Of a stretch of 35,237 nucleotides of DNA, positions 9,476 through 17,617 are shown one piece after another. Each line of letters opens with the position of its first letter. Within the stretch, counting starts at the first letter, position 1. The notes under the pieces are model-generated. The model was not told the DNA's origin. It saw nothing but the letters and a program-made list of their open reading frames with translations, and did no database searches. Made by a program: the position numbers and the translations under genes. The stretch comes from a virus: positions 1-35,237 of IMG/VR virus record IMGVR_UViG_3300035187_002201; one strand, given 5' to 3'.

Positions 9476-10402
9476 TGTTGATCTCACTCATCTGTCTTTC
9501 ATTAAGACGATTTTTTAACAATTGATGATGATAGTATAATAAATCTACTGCTTCAACAATAGCACAAGTTGGCGATGGATAAGATGTTTTTATGTCAAAT
9601 AGTCCATTCGTATGACTAAAGAAAGCATTTACGATTGGAGTAGCTAGATTGGCAAGTGCAACAGGACACGATCTTATTTTGAGCTCGCTGAAAGCTTCAT
9701 CGCTATCAGGTGCAACTCGATAAGCAGGTACAAATAAGCCTTGCTCATCCTCATCTAAATAAGGCAATCCCTTTTGAAACTTGCCTCCACAATTCCCCCT
9801 AAGTTGTCTTAATCCTGGCTTAGATTTACATTGCTCACACCCCCAAGATCTCCCTTTATTTTGAGATAGCCATATTGAGGATGTGATCGCTATTTTCCCT
9901 CATCACCTAAAAGAGAAATTCTTTGAACATGAGCTACGATCTCAGCGATTGTTTGAATACGATGATGATCAGGTTTGATTGATTGGATTGCATCCCAAGC
10001 ATTGCCGTCAAAGCCTTCAATCTTGACCAATGCTTTTTTAGCCGTTTCAGCATATACACGATTGAGATAGGCTTGATACTGAGCAAAAGCATTCTTCTCT
10101 TGATCAGATAAAGAGTCTTGCCAATATGCTCGCTTTTTTTGATCATCAGGCTGTTCAACAAAAAGCATTCTTCCAAGTTCTGATCTAGTATATGCACCAG
10201 CCTTAATCTCAATCTCTTCTCTATCAGACGGAGAGAGAGGCTTGATAAAGAAGTAGGTTGGAGCTTGATCTTGCTTGACCTTGAGAGAATCAAAATCTCC
10301 TTGAAGATAAGCGGTGATTTCAGCCGGTGTCATATCTAAAGCTGGATCACAAGAAACAGCAATTTTAATCTCAATGTTTGTTGTTGTGCTGAATTTTAGC
10401 AT
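9462..10402 (-). CDS. tail assembly chaperone GT fusion made by -1 frameshift
   Basis: Joined product: residues 1-170 are the G frame (10402 to 9893), then a one-base backward slip on GGGAAAA moves ribosomes into a frame open from 9899 to the stop at 9462-9464, adding 143 residues (about 313 in all). The T frame has no ATG near its beginning, only a TTG at 9767 deep inside, which argues that it is reached by frameshift. The T part starts IAITSSIW and has a Cys cluster (WGCEQC, then GNCGG and later IRSCP) before an alpha-helical end (AIVEAVDLLYYHHQLLKNRL). In lambda and many siphoviruses GT bridges the tape measure and tail tube protein during assembly. The T frame ends inside the start of the tape measure gene. 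Confidence 0.8.
9890..10402 (-). CDS. tail assembly chaperone G (zero-frame product)
   Basis: 170 residues from ATG 10402 with AGGA upstream, directly after the tail tube gene and before the tape measure. The protein is mixed alpha/beta with charged helices (EEIEIKAGAYTRSELGRML, YQAYLNRVYAETAKKALVKI) and no enzyme motif, as expected for a tail chaperone. Its last sense codons are GAG GGA AAA followed by TAG, containing a canonical slippery heptamer. Most ribosomes should terminate here and make G; a minority should continue as GT. The family assignment rests on synteny and the frameshift site rather than on recognised sequence similarity. Confidence 0.8.
   Translation of the reverse strand: MLKFSTTTNIEIKIAVSCDPALDMTPAEITAYLQGDFDSLKVKQDQAPTYFFIKPLSPSDREEIEIKAGAYTRSELGRMLFVEQPDDQKKRAYWQDSLSDQEKNAFAQYQAYLNRVYAETAKKALVKIEGFDGNAWDAIQSIKPDHHRIQTIAEIVAHVQRISLLGDEGK
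9893..9899 (-). promoter_or_regulatory. programmed -1 frameshift slippery site GGGAAAA
   Basis: On the minus strand the heptamer G-GGA-AAA sits in the correct X-XXY-YYZ phase, immediately before the TAG of G. The -1 frame has a stop just upstream (9900-9902) and is then open for 145 codons. A 5-bp ATAGC/GCTAT pairing with an 18-base loop starts right at the slip site and might stimulate it, but this is weak. Confidence 0.8.
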
Positions 10403-10403
10403 C

Positions 10404-11696
10404 TTAAATTCCTAGTGCAATTCTCACAGGTGAGTTGGCTGGCTGTGTTGTACCTACATCACCACCGAATCGGCTTTGTTTGTAGGTTAATACTTGCTTC
10501 ACAATCTCACCAGCTACATCATATTTATTTGGATCAACGGTCAAATAACCAGCTGGGATGAATAAAGCCATGCCTTTGCCATCGCCAACAGGTCCAGTAC
10601 CTATTAACACTTGACGGATTGTTCTATCTGAAAAATCTGATGCTAAAGTTGTATTTGCTGATGATAAGGTCAAGGTGCATTCAACATCAACATTTGAAAC
10701 CTCCATATCAGACATTCCGAGAATAGAGTTTGAATAGCCTTTAGGTGTTAAAGTGTTGGCAATATTAAATGTAAAGCCTTCAGCATCCAATGCAATTCTT
10801 GAAAGCTCTTCGCCTGTTGTGCCTACTACATTGGTTCGTGAGTAGGTGACGGCATCAGAAACAACAGCATAAGCATTTCTAAAATGCTGAGTAGCACCAC
10901 TTAAAACAACTGGCTCAACTGGACCTGTTGCATTGCTATGATCGTCTTGAATTAGAGCGGCTTGGAAGGTAAATTCACCCATCACACGACCACCATTTAC
11001 AGAGATATTTAAGCTTGCAAGCTTGCAACCATAGGCATATGTACGGAAACCAACGCCGTCAACTCTAAAGCATAAAGATGAAACCACTTGACCGCTTGAA
11101 GTACCATAAGGCACATACCATGTCTGCATTGGATAAATAGCTGTTGGATTTGCACTAAATGCAGGAGAAACCCCAATCTTACCAGCACCACCACGATTAT
11201 TTGCTGTTACTGATGAATACTCGCAACGACCATTGATGAGAGAAGAAACAACACCACCGATCTTATAGTTTGTATTGGTAGTTGTTGGAGTAAATACATT
11301 CTCATCATCAGCTGTTACTGTATCGCTAGAAGTAAAGCCAGCGAGATTTGTAAGAAAGCCAGCATTCAAAAGCTTGCCTAAGCCTGTTGATGCATAGGTA
11401 TTTGCACCAGTTCCGACGGTGGTAAAATCGATAGTGACTTGTACTTGACCAGTTCGTCTTTGTACTCGACTTGATCCACTCCAAACAGTATCAGGTTCAG
11501 GAGGCAAGCCATGAGGTCCGTCTCTTGTTTCAAGTCGTTCATTTGCAACAACATCACCATAAATCACAACTGGATCTCTTTCACATGGTAAAGAAATGAA
11601 AGACAAGCCACTGAAATCAGGCAAGCCAGTTGATGATGATAAACTTCCAAAAGTTGCTTCAGTTGCTACCGATAGCGATCTGTGTGTGACTGTCAT
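10404..11696 (-). CDS. major tail tube protein
   Basis: 430 residues from ATG 11696, just after the tail terminator gene and directly before the chaperone pair, the conserved place for the tail tube gene. It is Gly/Ser/Thr/Val-rich and predicted all-beta, with repeated hydrophobic strands (RTGQVQVTIDFTT, GCKLASLNISVNGGRVMGEF, GMSDMEVSNVDVECTLTL), matching a tail tube fold. The length is larger than many tube proteins, so an added decoration domain is likely. No sheath gene lies next to it, which favours a non-contractile tail. Confidence 0.8.
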   Translation of the reverse strand: MTVTHRSLSVATEATFGSLSSSTGLPDFSGLSFISLPCERDPVVIYGDVVANERLETRDGPHGLPPEPDTVWSGSSRVQRRTGQVQVTIDFTTVGTGANTYASTGLGKLLNAGFLTNLAGFTSSDTVTADDENVFTPTTTNTNYKIGGVVSSLINGRCEYSSVTANNRGGAGKIGVSPAFSANPTAIYPMQTWYVPYGTSSGQVVSSLCFRVDGVGFRTYAYGCKLASLNISVNGGRVMGEFTFQAALIQDDHSNATGPVEPVVLSGATQHFRNAYAVVSDAVTYSRTNVVGTTGEELSRIALDAEGFTFNIANTLTPKGYSNSILGMSDMEVSNVDVECTLTLSSANTTLASDFSDRTIRQVLIGTGPVGDGKGMALFIPAGYLTVDPNKYDVAGEIVKQVLTYKQSRFGGDVGTTQPANSPVRIALGI

Positions 11697-11697
11697 G

Positions 11698-12153
11698 TCA
11701 ATCCTCCAAATAAAGAAGAGTAAAAGGTAAAATTAAAAGATAGCCTACTTGAGAAGGATCATTTTGAATTTCTTGAGTAGTGGCTTGATTAGGTATTAAA
11801 GAAACGATACCAGTTGATGAAAAATCATAATCAGGTTGTTTCAAGGTGTCGATCAGCTTGCTTGAATCTTCAGCTATCATCCGTTCAAGTAAGCCTCGAT
11901 CTCCTCCGATATCATATCTTATTCTCAAAGATAGCTCAATTCTCTTTCTTCCACTGATGCCAGCTTGACCGTCATCTTGAGCAAGAGCATTGAAAGCGAT
12001 ATCAAACAAGCGATTTTGATTTGATCTGCTCTCAAGTGATAGCGTGTTGCCTTGAGCGTCTTTGATGCATACAAAATGATGATAAGCATCAGTCTTTGGA
12101 GTGATAGCCTCAATTCGATCTATGAGATGATCTAGTGCTTCATATATGCCCAT
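11698..12153 (-). CDS. tail terminator-like protein
   Basis: 151 residues from ATG 12153 (MGIYEALDHLIDRIEAITPK), which has GGAG eight bases upstream; a TTG at 12165 would add four residues. N-terminal helix, then strands around RIELSLRIRYDIGG, and a beta C terminus (VGYLLILPFTLLYLED), the layout of lambda U/tail-completion proteins that cap the tail tube. It lies between the neck gene and the tube gene, with one base between coding regions on one side. Assignment is by size, fold pattern and order. Confidence 0.65.
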   Translation of the reverse strand: MGIYEALDHLIDRIEAITPKTDAYHHFVCIKDAQGNTLSLESRSNQNRLFDIAFNALAQDDGQAGISGRKRIELSLRIRYDIGGDRGLLERMIAEDSSKLIDTLKQPDYDFSSTGIVSLIPNQATTQEIQNDPSQVGYLLILPFTLLYLED

Positions 12154-12154
12154 G

Positions 12155-12664
12155 TTATTCTCCAAGTAAATTTGATTTAACTATTTGCACGAGTTGATCA
12201 ACCTCTTTGGGAGCAAGACCAATAAAGCCACGATCTTGATTAACTGCATAACCATAATCTTGCACAGGTGGCAAAAGACCAATAGTGAATTTTGTGTTGG
12301 TTGCATCAAGTACTACAAAGTTTTGCATCATCATCCCTGATAGAGTTAAATCAACTGAGGCCGTCTGACCTTCAATCGCATTTGATCGCTTGCGAGATTT
12401 ATCTTTATATTCAGCATAACCACCAGCAAAAAACATGGAATTAGGTTTTTTAACTCCGCCTTTAGGCTTTAATCTTTTGTAGGTTGTTGATTTATATCCG
12501 ATATAAATAGGCTTTGTTGAGTATGCTCTAAACTTGTTTAAATTATAATCCAATCCCTTGTAAATTCTGATTTTGATGATTGCTAAGATATCTTGTGCAA
12601 TTCCTATCATCATAGGCTTAGTCAGATTTAAGGCTGGCAAGTTTAGGCTTAATGTTGCTTTCAT
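12155..12664 (-). CDS. neck / tail completion protein (HK97 gp10- or gpS-like)
   Basis: 169 residues, basic. The N-terminal helix (MMIGIAQDILAIIKIRIYKG) is followed by a section with FRAYSTKPIYIGYKS and a Lys-rich loop, the arrangement seen in virion-morphogenesis (gpS) and gp10-like neck proteins, which often carry FxxYS-like motifs. It starts exactly at the end of the connector gene (stop TAA adjacent). Expected role: joining the head connector to the tail. The family match is by pattern and position and is not certain. Confidence 0.6.
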   Translation of the reverse strand: MKATLSLNLPALNLTKPMMIGIAQDILAIIKIRIYKGLDYNLNKFRAYSTKPIYIGYKSTTYKRLKPKGGVKKPNSMFFAGGYAEYKDKSRKRSNAIEGQTASVDLTLSGMMMQNFVVLDATNTKFTIGLLPPVQDYGYAVNQDRGFIGLAPKEVDQLVQIVKSNLLGE

Positions 12665-13615
12665 TTACCATCTCATATTTCTTGAAGGGATAAACTGAGC
12701 TTCATATTCCCCAACAACTCTGCCAGCAAAATTCCCACGAATATCAGAGCTTGCACTTACTCGCTGATTGTTTTCAGTAGTTTGAATGATGCCATCTGTA
12801 TTCAAATCAAGGCTGATTGTTTTCATAGAAAGATCAGCAAGTTCAATTCCCCTTGCTCTCATTTTTTCACTTAAATCGATATTGCCATTAAGCTCATGCA
12901 CACGAGCAATCGCAAGATAGGAATGAGCCTGCAATAAATCATGTGAATTGTGTATATCATCTTCATCAACATCTCTCGGTACGATTAAATCTCTTACATA
13001 TAAAGCCAGCTCATCAAGTGCTGATGATATTTGCTCTTCAAAGCCGTTTGCCCGTCTAGGTGCTAGATCAGCAATATGAGGAAATATTGAGCATAGCTTA
13101 TTATGATCTAAGCCAGTATCAAAAGGACGAGGCACAATCTTTAAAGATCCTTTTTCAACTCTATTGATCGTTTGTGTGCCTTCGCTTTGCACATACTCAA
13201 CAGCATAAGCGATTGTTTGCTTAGATGCAGTAACATTGGAAGATGAGCAAGTATAAAGCCAACTAGCAAATTGAATTGTTGAGTTTGCAGTAAAAGAAAT
13301 ATCTCTTGGTAGTGGATCAGCTAAAATCAATTGTGTGCCAGTGATACGAACGATCTTAATTGAGAAGAATGTATCTGCATCAGTGAGTAAAAAAGCATCT
13401 GATTGAAATTGCTTTAAGGCTGATGCTGATGCTGACAAAGTCATAACTCGTCTATCTCTATCTAAATCAGTAGCTACTAAATCAGATCGACCTTGAGTCA
13501 TAGCACTTGTGATCGTGCTTCCATCGAGATAGAAGGCAATTGATGGAGTTCCACTGATTGGATGTGGAGCTTGCCAAATGAAATTATAATTTTTGCCTTG
13601 TTGTGCTTTTCTCAT
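12665..13615 (-). CDS. head-tail connector (adaptor) protein
   Basis: 316 residues. The ATG at 13615 overlaps the stop of the MuF-like gene (ATGA). The N-terminal 150 residues are beta-rich (SIAFYLDGSTITSAMT, SIKIVRITGTQLILADPLP), and the C-terminal half is helical (FEEQISSALDELALYVRDLI, DLLQAHSYLAIARVHELNGN, EKMRARGIELADLSMKTISL). Helical bundles of this kind occur in gp6/DUF1320-type connectors that sit under the portal. The added beta domain makes it longer than a plain connector. It lies between the MuF-like and neck genes. Confidence 0.6.
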   Translation of the reverse strand: MRKAQQGKNYNFIWQAPHPISGTPSIAFYLDGSTITSAMTQGRSDLVATDLDRDRRVMTLSASASALKQFQSDAFLLTDADTFFSIKIVRITGTQLILADPLPRDISFTANSTIQFASWLYTCSSSNVTASKQTIAYAVEYVQSEGTQTINRVEKGSLKIVPRPFDTGLDHNKLCSIFPHIADLAPRRANGFEEQISSALDELALYVRDLIVPRDVDEDDIHNSHDLLQAHSYLAIARVHELNGNIDLSEKMRARGIELADLSMKTISLDLNTDGIIQTTENNQRVSASSDIRGNFAGRVVGEYEAQFIPSRNMRW

Positions 13616-14535
13616 GTTGTTATGTCCTTTATCTCACTATCTGAAACCACCGTTAAATTGTTGACCTTTAGAAATCCCTTGCTCACTGGAGCCCATGAAT
13701 GTCGGCAATTATAGCCACCGCCTGAAGTCAATGGAGGACCACTTGAAGGTTGCCCATTGTCAAGCTTGATGATCTGCTTTTTAGATAGCACTTTTCCAAC
13801 AAGCTTGCGACAAAATGGTCTAGTGATCCCATCTTTAGGCCCAACATAAATGAAGTTCTCTAAGCCAGCTTCATCAGCATTTAAAGCATTGATAGATCTC
13901 CCAAATTCAGCGATCTTCGTTCTTGCTTGAGTAGTGCCAACGCCAACTGATTTATCAAAAGCAACTCTCATCTGATCAAGCACCGGCTTTGAGCTACCAA
14001 CAATAATCGCCGTTGTTGCCATGTTGCGAATTGCACTACTAAGAGAAGGCAATATCTGAGCATCAAAAACTTGTGATGAAGTTTGCTGAGCAATAGCTTG
14101 AATGAGATTTGGAGGTGCTGATTTAAACTCAGGATCAATCGCAAGAGTTGCCTTATTGATCAATTCCACTATGTCCACTTGAGACCGCTCAAAATATGTC
14201 AAGGCGTCTCCCATGCCACTTGAGATTAAAAATGATTTAAGCTCATCAGGTGACATACTAACAAGCATTTGGCCTTGACCTTGTTGCACCATTTCAGCGA
14301 TTGCACGATATAATCGATTGGTCGCTTTTTTCATCTCTTCCTCAAATGTTTTAGCTGAATTAACCTCTTTAACAAGGACATCCAATCTCATTTTAAGCAA
14401 GAGTTTTAATTGTGGATTGCGTTCATCAATCCATTGTTTTCTGATATCCTCTATTGCCTGTTGATCTGCATCACTAGCTTCTGCTAGGTGCACCATATTA
14501 TTGATAGAATTAAGGCAATAAGGACAATTAAGCAT
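13612..14535 (-). CDS. MuF-like minor head protein
   Basis: 307 residues. The C-terminal part has the MuF signature: YVGPKDGITRPFCRKLVGKV (about residues 228-247), then a GQPSSGPPLTSGGGYNCRHS motif (Cys and His conserved in Mu gpF/SPP1 gp7 relatives). These proteins sit inside the head near the portal and may enter the cell with DNA. The middle is helical. The N terminus starts MLNCPYC, a CxxC pair outside the usual domain. ATG 14535 has no clear ribosome site and may be coupled to the capsid gene that ends seven bases upstream. An ATG at 14496 is an alternative start that would remove the CxxC. Confidence 0.8.
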   Translation of the reverse strand: MLNCPYCLNSINNMVHLAEASDADQQAIEDIRKQWIDERNPQLKLLLKMRLDVLVKEVNSAKTFEEEMKKATNRLYRAIAEMVQQGQGQMLVSMSPDELKSFLISSGMGDALTYFERSQVDIVELINKATLAIDPEFKSAPPNLIQAIAQQTSSQVFDAQILPSLSSAIRNMATTAIIVGSSKPVLDQMRVAFDKSVGVGTTQARTKIAEFGRSINALNADEAGLENFIYVGPKDGITRPFCRKLVGKVLSKKQIIKLDNGQPSSGPPLTSGGGYNCRHSWAPVSKGFLKVNNLTVVSDSEIKDITT

Positions 14536-14542
14536 ACGAACA

Positions 14543-15574
14543 TTAAGCTAAACAATCAGTCAAGAGGAAACCATAATTTTGAGCGATGATCTTATCCTGA
14601 TGGGTGTGTTCCATCCAAACAGTGCGTTTTGTCATAGCAAGATCATCATAAGCACCTGAAGAATAACCTTCATATACAAAATTGAGAGCGGCTACTGGCA
14701 TAACCTTAACACCATTCTTATTTGCAATTGCATCAGAGCCTTTCATGATACCCATGAAAACACTATCATCAGTCCATACTTGAGCTTCAGAAGAAGTTAA
14801 GCCAGCATTTGCTGTTTCTTTACGAGCTTGACCAACATGAACATTTGGGATGCCTAAGACTTCTTTGAGAACGGAAATCACCATGTCATCTTTCATCAAG
14901 CGATTGCCTGATGCTGTACCTGATGGAGTACTACCAGCGGTGAAAAAGCCTCTTACTTCAGCATTGCGAGATAATGCACGAAGAGCACCATAACCAAGTA
15001 CTAAAGTATCAGGCAAGATACCATGAGAATTTGCACGAATAACATCGATCAAAGCATGAAGATCAGTTAAAGGTTCAGCACCAGCTTGATTCCATTGTGT
15101 ACCATTTGAGCCGCTTGCCAAAGATGCGAGATCGGAGGTGTAAGAGCCCCAATTGCCAGCACCAAACAAGAGATTGGCCAAACGAGTTTCACGATTGAGC
15201 AACATTGATCTTTGTACTTTTCTAAAAGATCGTTGTTCTTCATTGCCTGGATATTGTGAATACTTGATATCTTCAAGAGCAATTTCATCACTTAAAGAAT
15301 AAATCTTTGCTGAGAAGGTTGTGCTTGAACGGTCAAAGTTGCCAATGCGTTGACGATCTGCACCAGGTGCTCTTTGTGCATCAACATCAGGAGAGCCCAT
15401 GAAGTTGCGTGTTTCTTCGATCAAGAGAGTACCTGTTGGACCAATTGCTTTGACATCAACATTTTCAATAACTTGATCGGCGATCAGTTGTCCATCGCTA
15501 GGAATTGCTTCAATGGCAAGGTTGCGAAGGATTTCGTTGACTGGATGAATATTGCTATAACTAGAATTTGCCAT
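14543..15574 (-). CDS. major capsid protein
   Basis: 343 residues from ATG 15574 with AGGAG upstream. It shows the Mu T/HK97-type capsid layout: an N-terminal arm, a section ERQ-like with SSTTFSAKIYSLSDEIALED, a helical spine (RKVQRSMLLNRETRLANLLF), DTLVLGYGALRALSRNAEVR near the middle, and a C-terminal axial domain (SVFMGIMKGSDAIANKNG, KRTVWMEHTHQDKI). It follows the decoration protein gene and the protease/scaffold gene, in the normal assembly order. Expected to form the capsid shell after scaffold-assisted assembly. Confidence 0.85.
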   Translation of the reverse strand: MANSSYSNIHPVNEILRNLAIEAIPSDGQLIADQVIENVDVKAIGPTGTLLIEETRNFMGSPDVDAQRAPGADRQRIGNFDRSSTTFSAKIYSLSDEIALEDIKYSQYPGNEEQRSFRKVQRSMLLNRETRLANLLFGAGNWGSYTSDLASLASGSNGTQWNQAGAEPLTDLHALIDVIRANSHGILPDTLVLGYGALRALSRNAEVRGFFTAGSTPSGTASGNRLMKDDMVISVLKEVLGIPNVHVGQARKETANAGLTSSEAQVWTDDSVFMGIMKGSDAIANKNGVKVMPVAALNFVYEGYSSGAYDDLAMTKRTVWMEHTHQDKIIAQNYGFLLTDCLA

Positions 15575-15578
15575 TTGA

Positions 15579-15971
15579 TTAGACTCCTAAAGAGACATTG
15601 AAAAAGATTTCGATTTCTTCATTTGCACTTGCTGCGGTATTTGCAACATTTGGCAAGAAACGACCAGCGATGATTTGAGTATTTGCACCTGTACCATCAT
15701 AAGCATACACTTTGCCAGCGGTACCAGGTTGAACAAAAAAGTGAGTGCCTGCTGTGATTGTACCACCAGCAACAACACGAGAAACGCCGCTGATGCATAC
15801 ATTGATAGCATCACCACTTGCACCAGCAAGTTGAGCAATACCAACAGGGACATCAGTTGACGCGGTGCAAGGAGTTACTTTTGCATCGCTATCGAGCTTA
15901 ACCAAGGTCAAAGCGGTGATAGATGCAGATGCGATAAAGGTCTTATAGATAGCATGATTATTTAAGCTCAT
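15579..15971 (-). CDS. capsid decoration protein (DUF2190-like)
   Basis: 130 residues, small, all-beta and Ala/Gly/Thr-rich. VPVGIAQLAGASGDAINVCI and VAGGTITAGTHFFVQPGTAG follow the pattern of DUF2190 capsid stabilising proteins: a value/state line followed by GTAGKVYAYDGT. The ATG at 15971 is preceded by AAAGGAT. It lies between protease/scaffold and capsid genes, where decoration proteins are usual. It should bind the outside of the shell and strengthen it. Confidence 0.8.
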   Translation of the reverse strand: MSLNNHAIYKTFIASASITALTLVKLDSDAKVTPCTASTDVPVGIAQLAGASGDAINVCISGVSRVVAGGTITAGTHFFVQPGTAGKVYAYDGTGANTQIIAGRFLPNVANTAASANEEIEIFFNVSLGV

Positions 15972-15976
15972 GATTA

Positions 15977-16645
15977 TTATCCTTTGAAATGTTTGATGTA
16001 AGCATCAGGTTGTTCGTTCTTCATGACATTTAAGGCTTCTGAAAATGTGATGCCTTTTGTCTTTTTGATTTCATTCACTTGATCGATAAAGCTGATCTCT
16101 TGAGCGGTGCTAGCATGCCCCTTTTCAGAAAGGTTGATCGCTTGATTTGCTTTTCTTTCACTGAATGATTGCCAAATAGCTGGGAATTTATCCTTGATAT
16201 CATAGGCTGATTCAACGGCGGAAATTTCACTAGGTGCAATCTTGCCAGTGTTAAGCAAGCCGTCAACAACAAGCTTTCTTTCAGCTTGATGCTTTTCAGC
16301 TTGTAAGGTCTTGACTTGTTCAGACAAAGAAGTGACTTGTGCATGTAGCTCATTCATCAGTTTGGCTTGTGCCTTTTCAGATAAAGCGGTGGCTTCAGAC
16401 ATTTTCTTTTCATCTTCCATCATCTTTTTATCTTCTTCAGCCATCATCTTTTTTTCATCTTTTTTGGCATATTCGCCTTCAAGTGAAATCTCGATCTCGC
16501 CTTCTGATTCGTCTTTAGTAAGCTCATCATTTTCTGACTTGACGCCTTCCAACTGAGCTTCTAGTTGCTTGACTAGTTGATCTTTTTCTAGCACTAAAGC
16601 CACGAGTTGATCAGCTGTCATAGCCTTTAATTCTTCTGGATTCAT
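15977..16645 (-). CDS. nested scaffold protein from an internal in-frame start
   Basis: Within the protease gene an ATG at 16645 (residue 325, MNPEELKAM) has GGAG six bases upstream, an excellent ribosome site in the middle of an open frame. It would give a 222-residue protein with only the scaffold part: helices, a long heptad region (VTSLSEQVKTLQAEKHQAER) and a C-terminal helical domain. Nested scaffolds made from the 3' part of the protease gene are known (lambda C/Nu3, Mu I/Z). The nested product is inferred. Confidence 0.65.
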   Translation of the reverse strand: MNPEELKAMTADQLVALVLEKDQLVKQLEAQLEGVKSENDELTKDESEGEIEISLEGEYAKKDEKKMMAEEDKKMMEDEKKMSEATALSEKAQAKLMNELHAQVTSLSEQVKTLQAEKHQAERKLVVDGLLNTGKIAPSEISAVESAYDIKDKFPAIWQSFSERKANQAINLSEKGHASTAQEISFIDQVNEIKKTKGITFSEALNVMKNEQPDAYIKHFKG

Positions 16646-17617
16646 TATGTTCTCCATGAGTAAAACACGACTGATTTTATTTTTAGATTGAGCTGGTCTA
16701 GCCGTCAAGGTGACAGCTTGAAGTTGAGCAAATCCGATTGGCTTTGGATCATCTTCCCTTGCATAAATATCACCTACTAAAAATTCAGGTGATGGATATA
16801 AAACGCCTTCACTAGCTTTCACTAGATCGAGGCCTGCTTGAGTATATAGAGGTTTTACATAAAGTGCATCATCTTTTACATATACATCAGAGATTTCACC
16901 GTATGCCATAGATTGAGCTGGATCAGTTGGCCCGTTATCCATAAAGGGAGATGATTGATGATTCCAATCGATGATAACAGGATCTTCATTGAGCCTTGCC
17001 TTGAATACTCTTACGATCTCAGCAAGGATCTCAGGCGTGACATCTTGAATCGTCTTCCCATTGATGCGACTGTTGACTTTACCAACAGAAAGCACCTTAA
17101 TGTCTGATCCTGGATATAAAGCAATTTCTCCCAACCTGATTCTTTCTCTAAATACCTTAATGTCAGTACGATTGGAGGACGGCAAGGAAGATTCTGACAA
17201 TGCCTTTTCTTTCTCATCAGCTCTCTCCATTTGTGCTAAAATTTTCTTTGCCCAAGTATAACCAGCATCACCGCCCCAACCATCCCAAGCTTGTCTACCT
17301 TTACCATATTCAGCCCATGTTGAGCCTTGCTTGTCGACTTCGTGCCTTGTGAAATAGGCAACCATTCGCTTAATGGTATCAGGTGATAAGGTAACGCCGT
17401 TAGATAAATCTCTTGCTCTAGCAATCCCAACGGCTGTCATCCCTCTTTTTGAAGGTGGCTGTTCAGCTCGTTTCTTTAATGCTCTGATTGCTGCATCTCT
17501 TGCCCCTTGAGGTGGAGTAAAATCTATTCCATCATATTTCTTAGGTGCATTGAGATAAGCATTAAATCTTCTATTCATCAATCTTTGTTTAGCAAGTGAT
17601 ATTTGTTTCTCGTTCAT
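15977..17617 (-). CDS. prohead protease (Mu gpI-like) with N-terminal extra domain and C-terminal scaffold
   Basis: 546 residues; ATG 17617 overlaps the portal stop (ATGA). Three parts are visible. Residues 1-135 hold a module with GMTAVGIARARDLSNG and YFTRHEVDK, then WGGDAGYTWAKKI, which I know from other phage structural proteins but cannot assign a role. Residues about 150-315 match Mu gpI-type protease: VIIDWNHQSSP with H220, AYGEISDVYV, and GVLYPSPEF with S276. Residues 325-546 are a charged coiled coil (scaffold) with a Lys/Met/Glu-rich patch and a helical C terminus. The protease should cleave scaffold and capsid during maturation. Confidence 0.8.
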   Translation of the reverse strand: MNEKQISLAKQRLMNRRFNAYLNAPKKYDGIDFTPPQGARDAAIRALKKRAEQPPSKRGMTAVGIARARDLSNGVTLSPDTIKRMVAYFTRHEVDKQGSTWAEYGKGRQAWDGWGGDAGYTWAKKILAQMERADEKEKALSESSLPSSNRTDIKVFRERIRLGEIALYPGSDIKVLSVGKVNSRINGKTIQDVTPEILAEIVRVFKARLNEDPVIIDWNHQSSPFMDNGPTDPAQSMAYGEISDVYVKDDALYVKPLYTQAGLDLVKASEGVLYPSPEFLVGDIYAREDDPKPIGFAQLQAVTLTARPAQSKNKISRVLLMENIMNPEELKAMTADQLVALVLEKDQLVKQLEAQLEGVKSENDELTKDESEGEIEISLEGEYAKKDEKKMMAEEDKKMMEDEKKMSEATALSEKAQAKLMNELHAQVTSLSEQVKTLQAEKHQAERKLVVDGLLNTGKIAPSEISAVESAYDIKDKFPAIWQSFSERKANQAINLSEKGHASTAQEISFIDQVNEIKKTKGITFSEALNVMKNEQPDAYIKHFKG

